This document shows, piece after piece, positions 17,173 to 25,422 of a DNA stretch of 64,000 nucleotides. A program made the translations under genes and the position numbers. The stretch's first letter is position 1. Every line of letters begins with the position of its first letter. Source of the stretch: Roseiflexus castenholzii DSM 13941. GTDB taxonomy: Bacteria; Chloroflexota; Chloroflexia; Chloroflexales; Roseiflexaceae. The DNA is taken from contig NC_009767.1 of NCBI RefSeq assembly GCF_000017805.1, positions 5,500,001 through 5,564,000 of the forward strand. Reading direction: 5' to 3'. Under the pieces are notes generated by a model. That model was given only the letters and a program-made list of their open reading frames with translations, had not been told where the DNA came from and ran no database searches.

Positions 17173-18233
17173 TTCCTTGATTGTGGCGTTCGTCGTTCCG
17201 GTATCGCCAGCGCCACACCCTCCAGTGCCAGTTGAGGATTCACATTATCGCGCAGACGCTGCGCTGCCAGAGCAATGCCTGATACGAAGGCGTGAAGATC
17301 AGGAACGGTGTGCTGCGCCGCTGCTGCTACCAGTTCGTCACGGCGGTCGATATGGACAACCGCCTGCGGACAACCGGCGGCAGTCAGCAGCACATCGCGC
17401 CACCAACTCTGCCACAGATCGAGCGTCTCGAACACGGCCGTCTGATCGCCGGCGCGATACGCCTTCGCCTGTTCCTCCGCCCAGCGCAGACGGGTTGCCA
17501 GTGGTTGGTCGGCAAGCGCCAGCAGTTCCGCCAGTTGATCCCGGCGCGCCGCCAGTTCATCCGGTGTATCGACCATACGCAATGCCCACCCGATCCGTCC
17601 GCCGCTCCAGGCAGCCAGGAGTTCGGCATCGCCGGCCGCCAGGTTACGCTTCTCGCGCAAAGCCGCCGCCACCTGCGCGCGCGGCAACGGGCGCAGCCGC
17701 AGCAACTGACAGCGCGAAACAATCGTCGGCAGGAGGCTGCCCACCGTGTGCGCAACCAGAACAATCGTTGCATAGGGAGGCGGCTCTTCCAGGGTTTTCA
17801 GCATCGCATTCGATGCAGATTCGTTCAACTTCTCTGCATCGTGCAGAATGAACACGCGCCGCCGACCCTCGTAGGGCTTCAGCATCATATCGCGTTGCCA
17901 CTCGCGCACCGTATCGATCTTCAACTCTTTCTGCCGCGCCGCATCGTCAGATTTTGCCCCGGCTGCCTGCGTTGCCATGCCAGCGATGCGGACATCCGGG
18001 TGGTTGCCACGCTCGATCCGCTGACACGCCCGGCAGCGCAGACACGGATCGAGGGCTGACCGTTCACAGTTGAGCGCCTGCGCCAACCGAAGCGCGAGCA
18101 GCGCCTTCCCTACGCCTTCCGGTCCGCCGATGAGATACGCATGCGCCAGGCGCTTGCCGGCAATCGAGCGTCGCAGAAACTCGACCGCCCACTCGTGCCC
18201 GATCATGCCCCAGTTGTCTGACGATTCGATCAT
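17169..18233 (-). CDS. holB: DNA polymerase III delta' subunit (clamp loader)
   Basis: A 354-residue AAA+ protein of the replicative clamp loader. It has the modified P-loop GGPEGVGKALLALRLA, a zinc-binding cluster (Cys residues in CERSALDPCLRCRACQR), the Walker B-like region RVFILHDAEKLNESASNAML, and the sensor/SRC motif LLPTIVSRCQLLRL. The C-terminal helical collar is more divergent, as usual. The gene runs from an ATG at 18233, divergent from the receiver gene at 18311, with 77 bases between. It is followed at once by the TPR gene. Confidence 0.92.
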   Translation of the reverse strand: MIESSDNWGMIGHEWAVEFLRRSIAGKRLAHAYLIGGPEGVGKALLALRLAQALNCERSALDPCLRCRACQRIERGNHPDVRIAGMATQAAGAKSDDAARQKELKIDTVREWQRDMMLKPYEGRRRVFILHDAEKLNESASNAMLKTLEEPPPYATIVLVAHTVGSLLPTIVSRCQLLRLRPLPRAQVAAALREKRNLAAGDAELLAAWSGGRIGWALRMVDTPDELAARRDQLAELLALADQPLATRLRWAEEQAKAYRAGDQTAVFETLDLWQSWWRDVLLTAAGCPQAVVHIDRRDELVAAAAQHTVPDLHAFVSGIALAAQRLRDNVNPQLALEGVALAIPERRTPQSRK

Positions 18234-18310
18234 CGTGTGATAAGCCGTATCTTTTTATGGATACAACCGATTCTATTCTGGTAGAAATGCTGTGAATAAC
18301 TGAGGATCAT

Positions 18311-18697
18311 ATGGCGCACCGCACCATTCTCATCATCGACGAAGACCCTGATCACCGCGCTATCCTTGCCCGCCTGCTGCGCTTTTCCGGCTACCACGTT
18401 ATCGAAGCCGCGCCATCCAACGCCCCGGACCGCTTCTCCTCCGGCATACGCCCTGATCTCATCCTCTGTTCGCTCTCGCTTCCCGGTCAATGCGCCTGGG
18501 AAACAGTCCGTCAACTGCACACCCTCTCGGAGATTGCAGCCGTTCCCATCCTTGCCACAACCGTCTACACCACCCTCATCAAGCGATCCCAGGTCCAATC
18601 GATCGGCTGCGTCGATTATGTCGACAAGCCCTTCGACCTGGATGGATTGATCACATACGTTCGAAACCTGTTGTCGCCTCCAGCGATTGCGGCATAG
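18311..18697 (+). CDS. Stand-alone receiver-domain protein lacking the phosphoacceptor Asp
   Basis: A 128-residue CheY-like protein with no output domain. The acidic pair is present (ILIIDEDPDH), as are the Thr (ILATTVYTT) and the invariant Lys107 (DYVDKPFDLDG). The phosphorylation position is Ser54: PDLILCSLSLPG instead of the usual ...LLDLxLPG. It therefore cannot be phosphorylated in the standard way and is best seen as a pseudo-receiver controlled by binding or oligomerisation (inference). It is divergent from holB and has no adjacent kinase. The frame and flanking motifs are intact, so simple gene decay is not evident. Confidence 0.88.
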   Translation: MAHRTILIIDEDPDHRAILARLLRFSGYHVIEAAPSNAPDRFSSGIRPDLILCSLSLPGQCAWETVRQLHTLSEIAAVPILATTVYTTLIKRSQVQSIGCVDYVDKPFDLDGLITYVRNLLSPPAIAA

Positions 18698-18730
18698 CGT
18701 TTCGTCATTTCTTGATCATCGTATCCATCC

Positions 18731-20161
18731 CTACTGGTAGAGATCACCACGCCGCAGCACCAGAACGCTATTGATCCCGCCGAACCCAAACGAGTTGGAC
18801 ATGGCAATCCGAATCGTCGCCGGTCGCCCATGCAGCGGAACATAATCGAGATCGCACTGCGGATCGGGCGACGTGAGATTAATCGTCGGCGGAATGAACT
18901 GATGCTGCATGGCAAGGATCGTCGCTGCCGCCTCCACCGCCCCTGCGGCGCTCGTCAGGTGTCCGATCATCGACTTGGTGGCACTGATCGGCACACTGGA
19001 AGCATACTCACCAAACGCCGTCTTGATCGCCAGCGTTTCGGCGACATCACCCGTAGGCGTCCCGGTCGCATGAGCATTGATATAATCGATCTGCTGTGGC
19101 GTCATCTTCGCCCGCGCCAATGCGCGCATAATTGCGCGCGCAGCCCCGTCGCCGACCGGATGTGGCGCTGTAACGTGATGGGCATCGCACGTCGATGCAT
19201 AGCCGATAATCTCAGCATAGATGCGCGCACCGCGTCGCCGGGCATGGGAGAGGGTTTCGAGCACCAGCACGCCGGCGCCTTCGCCAAGCACGAACCCATC
19301 CCGTTCGGCATCGAACGGACGCGACGCGCCGGTTGGATCGTGATTGCGCGTCGAGAGCGCCCGAATAGCGCCAAAACTGGCGAGGGTAAGGCGGCAGATC
19401 GGCGCTTCGGTGCCGCCTGCCAGCATAATCGTCGCCTCGCCGCGACGGATAACCTCAGCCGCTTCGCCGATTGCCTGCGCGCTTGCGGCGCATGCAGTGG
19501 CAATGGTTGTGTTGTACCCCATCAATCCCAGATGAATGGCAACCTGGCACGACGGCATATTGGGCAACGCGCTCGTGATATAGAACGGGCTAATCCGCGC
19601 GGCGCCGCGCTCGAAGAGGATTCTGGCGGCTGCCTCCGTATCGGGTGGTGAGGTGCTGCCGCAGGCAATCAGCGCGCCGGTATCATACCGATTGCTCTCA
19701 TCAACCGTCAGGCGCGCATCGTCGAGCGCCATGCGCGCCGCAGCGACGGCAAACTGCGTACCGCGTGAGACCCGCCGCGCTTCTTTGGCATCCATAAAAT
19801 CGCGCGCATCGAAATTGCGCACCTCAGCGGCAATGGTAGTCGCTGCATCGCCGGGATCGCACAACGTGATCGGACCGACGCCGCTGCGCCCTTCCGCCAG
19901 CCCCTGCCAGAACGTCGCCAGATCGTTGCCGAGCGGCGTGACGACACCCATACCGGTGACGACAACGCGGCTATCCTCATCGCCCTGATCGATCAGCGCC
20001 GGTTGTGGTTGCAAAACCGGCTCGTCCTCGAACACCTCTGCCAATAACTGATCGATCCGCAATGCGAGCGTATCGGGATCAACGCTGCCGGTCAGCGCAG
20101 CAAGGAGGCGTTCACGCACCTGAGCGCGGCGTGACGGCGCATTACGAGAGACAGGGGGCAT
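18731..20161 (-). CDS. 3-oxoacyl-[ACP] synthase II-like (FabF/KAS II) with N-terminal extension
   Basis: A 476-residue ketosynthase for the condensing step of fatty-acid or polyketide elongation. The Cys-His-His triad is intact: nucleophile Cys about 224 in TIATACAASAQA, first His in NAHATGTPTGD, second His in SATKSMIGHLTSAAGAVEA, with Phe/Gly-rich SNSFGFGGINSVLVL at the end. The ketosynthase fold starts near residue 66 (VVVTGMGVVTPLG), so some 65 residues of charged, helix-prone sequence precede it, which FabF normally lacks. The ATG at 20161 follows GAGAGGAG; in-frame ATGs at 20188 and 20197 lack one. No ACP or other fab genes are adjacent. UppP lies upstream on the same strand. Confidence 0.9.
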   Translation of the reverse strand: MPPVSRNAPSRRAQVRERLLAALTGSVDPDTLALRIDQLLAEVFEDEPVLQPQPALIDQGDEDSRVVVTGMGVVTPLGNDLATFWQGLAEGRSGVGPITLCDPGDAATTIAAEVRNFDARDFMDAKEARRVSRGTQFAVAAARMALDDARLTVDESNRYDTGALIACGSTSPPDTEAAARILFERGAARISPFYITSALPNMPSCQVAIHLGLMGYNTTIATACAASAQAIGEAAEVIRRGEATIMLAGGTEAPICRLTLASFGAIRALSTRNHDPTGASRPFDAERDGFVLGEGAGVLVLETLSHARRRGARIYAEIIGYASTCDAHHVTAPHPVGDGAARAIMRALARAKMTPQQIDYINAHATGTPTGDVAETLAIKTAFGEYASSVPISATKSMIGHLTSAAGAVEAAATILAMQHQFIPPTINLTSPDPQCDLDYVPLHGRPATIRIAMSNSFGFGGINSVLVLRRGDLYQ

Positions 20162-20203
20162 AGCGCTCGCTCCTCTCCGTCTGTTCATCGTTCGCACAAA
20201 AAA

Positions 20204-21124
20204 TTATAACCGGCCCAGAGCAACCAGCGCCAGAACAATTAATCCGGCAACAATACGATAGATGCCAAAGGCGACAAAACTATGATTGGCAACATAGCGC
20301 AACAACCAGCCAATGCTCAGCCAGGCGACGATCAGCGACACCACCAATCCAAGAAAGAGGCGCCCCACGTCACTCGGCGTCACCTGGTCGAGGCTGGTCA
20401 ACAGATCGACAACCGTCGCCGCTCCGAGCGTCGGGATCGCCAGATAGAACGAAAAAGTCGTTGCGGCGCGGCGGTCCAAGCCGACCAGCATCCCGCCGAT
20501 GATCGACGCCGCCGAGCGCGAAACGCCGGGGGTCAGCGCCAGCGCCTGAGCGATGCCGATACCGAGCGCCTGACGGAGCGAGAGGTGAGTGGCGTCGTGG
20601 ATCGTGGCGGCGCCACGGGGTAAGCGCTCGACGATGATCAGAACCACACCGCCGGTGATCAACGCAATCCCAATAACCGTGGGTGAAAACAGCACTGCCT
20701 TGATCCAGTCGTGCAGCGCTAGACCAGTGACCGCAGCCGGAATGAAAGCCAGGACGATCGCCAACCAGAATCGCCGCGTCTGCGGATCGCGCGGCGCCTG
20801 CCGCGCCTGATGCAGCAGGTCAACCGCATAATATCCCACTACCGCAAGGACTGCGCCAAGTTGAATGAAAATCTCGAACGTGCCTCCCAGACTCCCCTCA
20901 AAATCGAGCAGGCTGGAAACGATCAGCAGGTGCCCTGTCGATGAAATCGGGAGGAATTCGGTCAAGCCCTCGACGACGCCGAGGATAACGACTTTCCACC
21001 AGTCGCCGGCAGCAGGAACCGCAATGATTAATGCGATCCCAAGGAGCGCAATGGCGCCGATCGTCAGAATGTGCACGTTGCGCGAACGCGCTTCATTGCG
21101 TGCAACCAGATCAGAAGAACCCAT
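20204..21124 (-). CDS. uppP: Undecaprenyl-diphosphatase UppP (BacA family)
   Basis: A 306-residue polytopic membrane enzyme that converts undecaprenyl diphosphate to the monophosphate carrier for peptidoglycan and other glycans. Both family signatures are visible: EGLTEFLPISSTGHLLI (Glu-rich region 1) and the PGVSRSAASIIGGMLVGLDRR block with the catalytic Ser-Arg. The protein is longer than the usual 270 residues because of an extra N-terminal membrane helix (about residues 18-40). It ends a short distance before the fabF-like start, so the two probably share a transcript. Its lipid carrier product would also serve the glycan cluster. Confidence 0.94.
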   Translation of the reverse strand: MGSSDLVARNEARSRNVHILTIGAIALLGIALIIAVPAAGDWWKVVILGVVEGLTEFLPISSTGHLLIVSSLLDFEGSLGGTFEIFIQLGAVLAVVGYYAVDLLHQARQAPRDPQTRRFWLAIVLAFIPAAVTGLALHDWIKAVLFSPTVIGIALITGGVVLIIVERLPRGAATIHDATHLSLRQALGIGIAQALALTPGVSRSAASIIGGMLVGLDRRAATTFSFYLAIPTLGAATVVDLLTSLDQVTPSDVGRLFLGLVVSLIVAWLSIGWLLRYVANHSFVAFGIYRIVAGLIVLALVALGRL

Positions 21125-21527
21125 GACAACAACTTTCTGGATGGTGTCAGGCGGCTTTCATCGCATGTGTACCGCAGCATTATACCAGACACATCGCAAC
21201 ATTCGGAATGACGATGTCTGCCCAAATTGTTCATCCAATGCAACGCTGTCGCCGTGTCCTATCGGGAAGGTCGTAAGTCTTACGCACCATGAGTGATCAG
21301 CGCTTCCACCCACAACCTCCTGAAAAAAAGAGAGCGCAGAATCTCAAATCCGGTATGTGCGAAAGCGAAGAAAGACTGACAATTATAGGAAAAAACCGCT
21401 TGCGTGAAACAAAAGAGTGCTATACAATAGAAAAGAAGCATGCGAGAACGTTATCTCCACGCTCAACGCTGAATGATAACCGGTTGGAAGTATTCTTATC
21501 TCTCTCGAACAACGAAAGGAAACCAGG
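21125..21527. other. Divergent intergenic region
   Basis: About 400 bases between uppP (minus) and the AT-hook gene (plus). It holds the uppP -10 on one side and, on the other, a candidate promoter with TTGCGT (21400-21405), 17 bases, and TACAAT (21423-21428). The stretch 21300-21500 is richer in A+T than its surroundings. An 86-codon frame here is not convincing. Confidence 0.5.
21179..21184 (-). promoter_or_regulatory. Extended -10 promoter for uppP
   Basis: On the minus strand TGG precedes TATAAT, an extended -10 element; no good -35 is visible. The uppP ATG is 55 bases downstream. Confidence 0.5.
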
Positions 21528-21893
21528 ATGCCTAAAGTGCGCAAGCTGACCAAAGAGGAAGCGTTCCTCCTCGAAAACAGAGGCAAAGGTATGCGAACAT
21601 TGATTGCCGCAGAGTACGACCACTTTCTGGAGGATTATGAGATTGGAGATTACGGCGAAGTAGAACTTGAACCGGACGACAAGCGCACGACTGTGCGCAG
21701 CCGTCTCCGTGCGGCGGCAAAACGACGTGGTTTCGACATCCTCTTCTTTCGCACGCGAGGAAGTATCATTCCGTTCAAGATTGTCCAGCTGCGACCTGAA
21801 ATGGAACTCCATCCCGCTCCCGTCTCGTCGAACTCAGCAGAGGGCGCGCCACAGCGCCGAAGACCGGGACGACCGCGCAAACAACCAGCATAA
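21528..21893 (+). CDS. Small protein with C-terminal AT-hook-like motif, function unknown
   Basis: A 121-residue protein I do not recognise as a named family. Residues 1-90 are charged and appear to form a compact alpha/beta unit (TKEEAFLLENRGKGMRTL, then GFDILFFRTRGSIIPFKIV). The C-terminus RRRPGRPRKQPA contains the PGRPRK core of an AT-hook, which binds the minor groove of A+T-rich DNA in other proteins. A good ribosome site (AAAGGAAACCAGG) and its own promoter support a real gene. It is convergent with the PLD-like gene, with nine bases between stops. A DNA- or RNA-binding role is inferred only from the tail. Confidence 0.72.
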   Translation: MPKVRKLTKEEAFLLENRGKGMRTLIAAEYDHFLEDYEIGDYGEVELEPDDKRTTVRSRLRAAAKRRGFDILFFRTRGSIIPFKIVQLRPEMELHPAPVSSNSAEGAPQRRRPGRPRKQPA

Positions 21894-21902
21894 CGCGGCG
21901 CA

Positions 21903-23042
21903 TTAGTTGCAGCGGTTCGGTTCGAGCGCCTGTTGTCGAATGCGCGCATACTCATCCAGAAAGAGCCTGGCGATGGTCGTGTCGTGTATGATCGCCAGGT
22001 TTTCGTCGTTTGTGTTTTCTGCATTGTCGGTGAAGTTGTATGAGCCGGTGATCACGACCTCATCATCAATAATCATCACTTTGTGGTGCATATTGTAACA
22101 GTTGCCATCTTCCAGAATGTCTATCCCATGTTCGGACAGGTGAGCAAACACCGATCCTGTTCCCCTGGCATTGCGTTTCTCGACAACTCCGCTTACGCGG
22201 ACCTGACGCTCCACTGCATCGATCAGGGCATCGGTAACAGGCGCCGATGTGAGCGAAAATGCCATAAACACGATGGTACTGTGCGCGTGTGCGATGTAAT
22301 CGAGAATTATGGGCAAAGCCTTATCCTGTGGCGAAAAATAGATTGTGATCGTGCTATCGGCTGCCTGTGCCGCTAAACGTTCGCTATCGCTCTGTTTCGC
22401 ATTACCGAAACGCCCCATGTACATTTGATCGAATTCACGGCGATAGGCGGCGGCGATCCGGCGGCTCTCGATCCGAATCGCGTTATTGTTGTTGCGAAAT
22501 GTGCAGTTCTCGGTCAGGTTCCACGAACCGGTCCATACAATTGTGCTGTCGATCACGACAAACTTGTTGTGCATGAACGGCGCGCGATGATCGAATACGA
22601 CCGGAATCCGCCGATCCTGCATGCGTCCGGTCAGCATGGCAACCGCCGGATCGCCGAGGTTTTCGCTGTCGATGACTGCGCGCACGTTCACTCCGCGCTT
22701 CCTGGCGGCAATCAGCGCCTCGACGAGCGACGGCAGATCCAGGTCGAACACTGCCACATCGATTGATGTGCGAGCGCGGGATACATCGCCGACCAGTTCA
22801 CGCAACATTGGCGGCGTCGCGCGGCGGTTGGGCGCGTCCGGGTAGCGTAATGTCGGTGTGGTAAAGAAGACCTGCACCTGCCGGACGATCGCACTGTGGT
22901 GCGGTTGCGATGGTTCGGCTGGCGCCGGGTGCGATGGGGTGTGAACCTGGGCGTAAGTCGCGCACAGACCCAGCAATGCCAGGAGAACCAGCCAGAGCGG
23001 AAGCGCGCGACGGCGGCGGGTGGATGAGGGCACGAGCAACAC
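21903..23042 (-). CDS. Exported phospholipase D-like protein with two HKD motifs
   Basis: About 379 residues. Both HxKx4D catalytic motifs are intact: HNKFVVID with GSWNLTENC after it, and HHKVMIIDD with GSYNFTDNAENTNDE after it. This pattern fits PLD-superfamily nucleases or lipases with a tandem active site. The N-terminus has RRRR followed by LPLWLVLLALLGLCATYA, a signal peptide or anchor, so it acts outside the cytoplasm. The start is not an ATG: GTG at 23042 (or GTG 23033) precedes the signal sequence. The frame remains open up to 23369 but that part lies inside the upstream glycosyltransferase. Lipid versus nucleic acid as substrate cannot be told from sequence. Confidence 0.85.
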   Translation of the reverse strand: MLLVPSSTRRRRALPLWLVLLALLGLCATYAQVHTPSHPAPAEPSQPHHSAIVRQVQVFFTTPTLRYPDAPNRRATPPMLRELVGDVSRARTSIDVAVFDLDLPSLVEALIAARKRGVNVRAVIDSENLGDPAVAMLTGRMQDRRIPVVFDHRAPFMHNKFVVIDSTIVWTGSWNLTENCTFRNNNNAIRIESRRIAAAYRREFDQMYMGRFGNAKQSDSERLAAQAADSTITIYFSPQDKALPIILDYIAHAHSTIVFMAFSLTSAPVTDALIDAVERQVRVSGVVEKRNARGTGSVFAHLSEHGIDILEDGNCYNMHHKVMIIDDEVVITGSYNFTDNAENTNDENLAIIHDTTIARLFLDEYARIRQQALEPNRCN

Positions 23043-23151
23043 CCTGTGCTGTGCAGATCCAGCGCGATCAACAATACGGGTCTGCCGCTTTATTGTCTCA
23101 ACCGCACAATGTGCGCCAACGATACGCCTGGAGCGAAATGAACCGCATTCG

Positions 23152-24408
23152 CTACCGGTAAGCGGCTTCCATGCGGGGAATGATCGTCTCCCAATCGTAC
23201 CCGGTGGATGCCAGTTCCCGGCCCGCAGCGCCGAGCGCGCGCCTGGTCGCCGGGTCGTCCAGCAGGCGCAGGATTGTCCTGGCGAACTGTTGTGGCGTCT
23301 CTGCCAGCAGACAGTGAACGCCATCACGCAGCCCGACGATGCCCTCAACGCCGAGCGACGTGCTGACAACCGGCGCTTCCATGGCGAATGCCTCGAGCAC
23401 TTTCAGGCGGATGCCGCCGCCGATGCGCATGGGCACAATATATACCGTCGCGCCGGCCAGGTAGGGGCGCACATCCGCCACTTCGCCGGTGAGCGCGAGG
23501 CGCCCTTGCCTGGCAAGACGCTGCAATATCGGCGCGGGACGTTTTCCAACCGCCAGCAGACGCACATCGGGACGGTGCATGTGAATCTGTGGCAACACGG
23601 CATCGACAAACCAGACAAGCGCGTCCACATTCGGTCGGAAATCGAGTGTTCCGCTAAACACGAGCGTGGGAACGGCGAACGCCAGCGGTGCGCGACGCTC
23701 ATGGGCAAGCGCAGCGCGACTGAAAAAGGTGGTGTCTACTCCATTCGGCGCAACCACGAAGCGTGTTCCACCGAGCCGCTCCAGCGCCCGGCGGTCTTCC
23801 TCGGACACTACAATCGTCACATCGCAGGTCTGCATCACGTTTCGTTCGTAGCGCGCCAGTTTTATCCACTGGATGAGGGAATAAGCGCCGCCAGCGCTGC
23901 GTTGCACCGGATTGGAGAGCATAAGCGCCGCGCGCAGGTCGGTGAGCGCCGCGCGCTTTTGCAGCACATATTCGGCATTGAACTGATCAAGAACCAACCA
24001 GGGACGTGTATTTGGGCGCCTGGTATCGACGAGTGACAGACTCGCCAGATATGGCGCCATCTCGATGCTTTCCGCCTGCACGACATCGAACCGGGTAGAG
24101 GAGATCAGATCGTGCAACGCAGCGTGAAAGGCGGGTGATGCATTCCGCAACGCCATATCGGGAAGCGGCGAGGCGAGCGTCGTCCAGGCGCGGCGCAGTG
24201 CAGAACGCGGCGCAGGTCCACGCACCGAAACAACCCGACACCGATCGCGGAGCGGCGTCAGCGCCCGTTCCGCAACGGCATCAGGCGCAAACGTGAGACA
24301 CGTGAGGGTATGATGCTGCGCCAGACCACGAATGATCTGGTAGACACGCATCGTGCCGCCGCCGCGTGGCGGATAGGGCGGATAGGGCGAGAGCAGCAGA
24401 ATGTGCAT
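23152..24408 (-). CDS. Glycosyltransferase family 4
   Basis: A 418-residue GT-B enzyme. It begins MHILLLSPYPPYPPRGGGTMR, has an acceptor half with EDRRALERLGGTRFVVAPNGVDT, and a donor half with LVFSGTLDFRPNVDALVWFV, YIVPMRIGGGIRLKVLEAFAM and APVVSTSLGVEGI, as in GT4 enzymes of polysaccharide clusters. The acceptor sugar is unknown. It lies eight bases after dgkA in a minus-strand run with dgkA and ybeY, so the lipid-phosphate kinase and glycosyltransferase may be co-expressed. Confidence 0.88.
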   Translation of the reverse strand: MHILLLSPYPPYPPRGGGTMRVYQIIRGLAQHHTLTCLTFAPDAVAERALTPLRDRCRVVSVRGPAPRSALRRAWTTLASPLPDMALRNASPAFHAALHDLISSTRFDVVQAESIEMAPYLASLSLVDTRRPNTRPWLVLDQFNAEYVLQKRAALTDLRAALMLSNPVQRSAGGAYSLIQWIKLARYERNVMQTCDVTIVVSEEDRRALERLGGTRFVVAPNGVDTTFFSRAALAHERRAPLAFAVPTLVFSGTLDFRPNVDALVWFVDAVLPQIHMHRPDVRLLAVGKRPAPILQRLARQGRLALTGEVADVRPYLAGATVYIVPMRIGGGIRLKVLEAFAMEAPVVSTSLGVEGIVGLRDGVHCLLAETPQQFARTILRLLDDPATRRALGAAGRELASTGYDWETIIPRMEAAYR

Positions 24409-24416
24409 GCAACGCT

Positions 24417-24914
24417 TCAGATCGCGCCCTGGATCAACGGCGCGACGAGTGTCCAGAGACGCGGCAGAAAGACAATCACACCGACGGCGACGGCGCCGAT
24501 TGCGGTGAGGAGCACCGTTCCGGCCGCCACATCCTTGGCGATCTTGGCGAGCGGATGGAACCCAGGCGTCACCAGATCGACCACCGCCTCAACTGCGGTG
24601 TTCACCCCCTCGGCTGCCAGCACCAGCGTGATGGTCAGCGCCAGCGCCAGCCATTCGCCGCGATCAATGTTGAAGAAAAAGCCGAGCACAATCGCAACGC
24701 TTCCAGCCACCACGTGGATCTGCGCATTTCCCTGCGTGCGCAAAAGATGACCAATCCCCGCAAATGCGAAAAGAAACGAACGCAATCGCCGCTGAACCCA
24801 GCGAACGGAGCTGCGGCGAGGCGCCGACGCACTACGCAGGCGCGTCGCGCCGGGCATACGATACCCGGCGACCGTCTGACGATCGGTTGCTGGAGACTGA
24901 TGATTCGTCGCCAT
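24417..24914 (-). CDS. dgkA: Diacylglycerol/undecaprenol kinase (DgkA family)
   Basis: About 165 residues: a basic 50-residue N-terminus followed by three membrane helices. The family block EGVNTAVEAVVDLVTPG, with the catalytic Glu, and HPLAKIAKDVAAGTVLLTA are clear; an earlier NAQIHVVAGSVAIVLG helix also fits. In Gram-positive-like bacteria this family phosphorylates undecaprenol, restoring the carrier lipid. ATG 24914 is favoured because GAGGGGTGA sits just upstream; GTG 24920 overlaps the ybeY stop and is the alternative. It follows ybeY directly. Confidence 0.9.
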   Translation of the reverse strand: MATNHQSPATDRQTVAGYRMPGATRLRSASAPRRSSVRWVQRRLRSFLFAFAGIGHLLRTQGNAQIHVVAGSVAIVLGFFFNIDRGEWLALALTITLVLAAEGVNTAVEAVVDLVTPGFHPLAKIAKDVAAGTVLLTAIGAVAVGVIVFLPRLWTLVAPLIQGAI

Positions 24915-24916
24915 GA

Positions 24917-25396
24917 TCACCCCTCACGGCTCAAACCCAGCGCACCGAGGATCGCCTCCTCGCGTGCGCGCATGTCGGCTTCATCAACCGGACCACGCTC
25001 GTGGTCGTAACCCAACAGGTGCAGAACGCCATGAACAACAAGAAAGGCAAGTTCGCGCTCACGCGAATGACCGTACTCCGCTGCCTGCGCCACCACCCGG
25101 TCCCAGGAAATGGCAATATCCCCAAGGTAGCGAGGCGCATCAGGCGGGCGCACAAACGAATGGTCGTCATCCTCTGCGAAAGAGAGCACATCGGTTGGCG
25201 CATCGACGCCGCGGTAGGTCTGATTCAACCGATGCACGTCTGCATCATCGGTGATTAGAATGCTGATCTCCACCGGACCGGCGACATCGTCAGTGCGCAG
25301 CGTTTGCGCAACAGCGCGCTCGACCAGCGTAGCATCGACCACTGCAGCGTACTGCGGAACGACCTGAACATCAACCAGTATTTCAGCATCATCCAT
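24917..25396 (-). CDS. ybeY: Endoribonuclease YbeY, rRNA maturation
   Basis: A 159-residue metallo-endonuclease needed for 16S rRNA 3'-end maturation and ribosome quality control. The zinc motif H-x3-H-x5-H is intact in VVHGVLHLLGYDHERG, and the upstream RGVDAPTDVLSFAEDD and YLGDIAISWD segments are typical. The ATG at 25396 has AGAGG upstream; the frame extends to 25534 without support. It lies 26 bases after the 7TM-HD gene, the same order (HD phosphohydrolase, ybeY, dgkA) seen in many bacteria. Confidence 0.95.
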   Translation of the reverse strand: MDDAEILVDVQVVPQYAAVVDATLVERAVAQTLRTDDVAGPVEISILITDDADVHRLNQTYRGVDAPTDVLSFAEDDDHSFVRPPDAPRYLGDIAISWDRVVAQAAEYGHSRERELAFLVVHGVLHLLGYDHERGPVDEADMRAREEAILGALGLSREG

Positions 25397-25422
25397 AAGA
25401 ACAAGAACCTCTGTCGCGGCAA

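Noticed and set aside
21289..21549. 86-codon plus-strand frame before the AT-hook gene
   Set aside because: It crosses the predicted promoter, overlaps the start of the better-supported gene and has no recognisable features.
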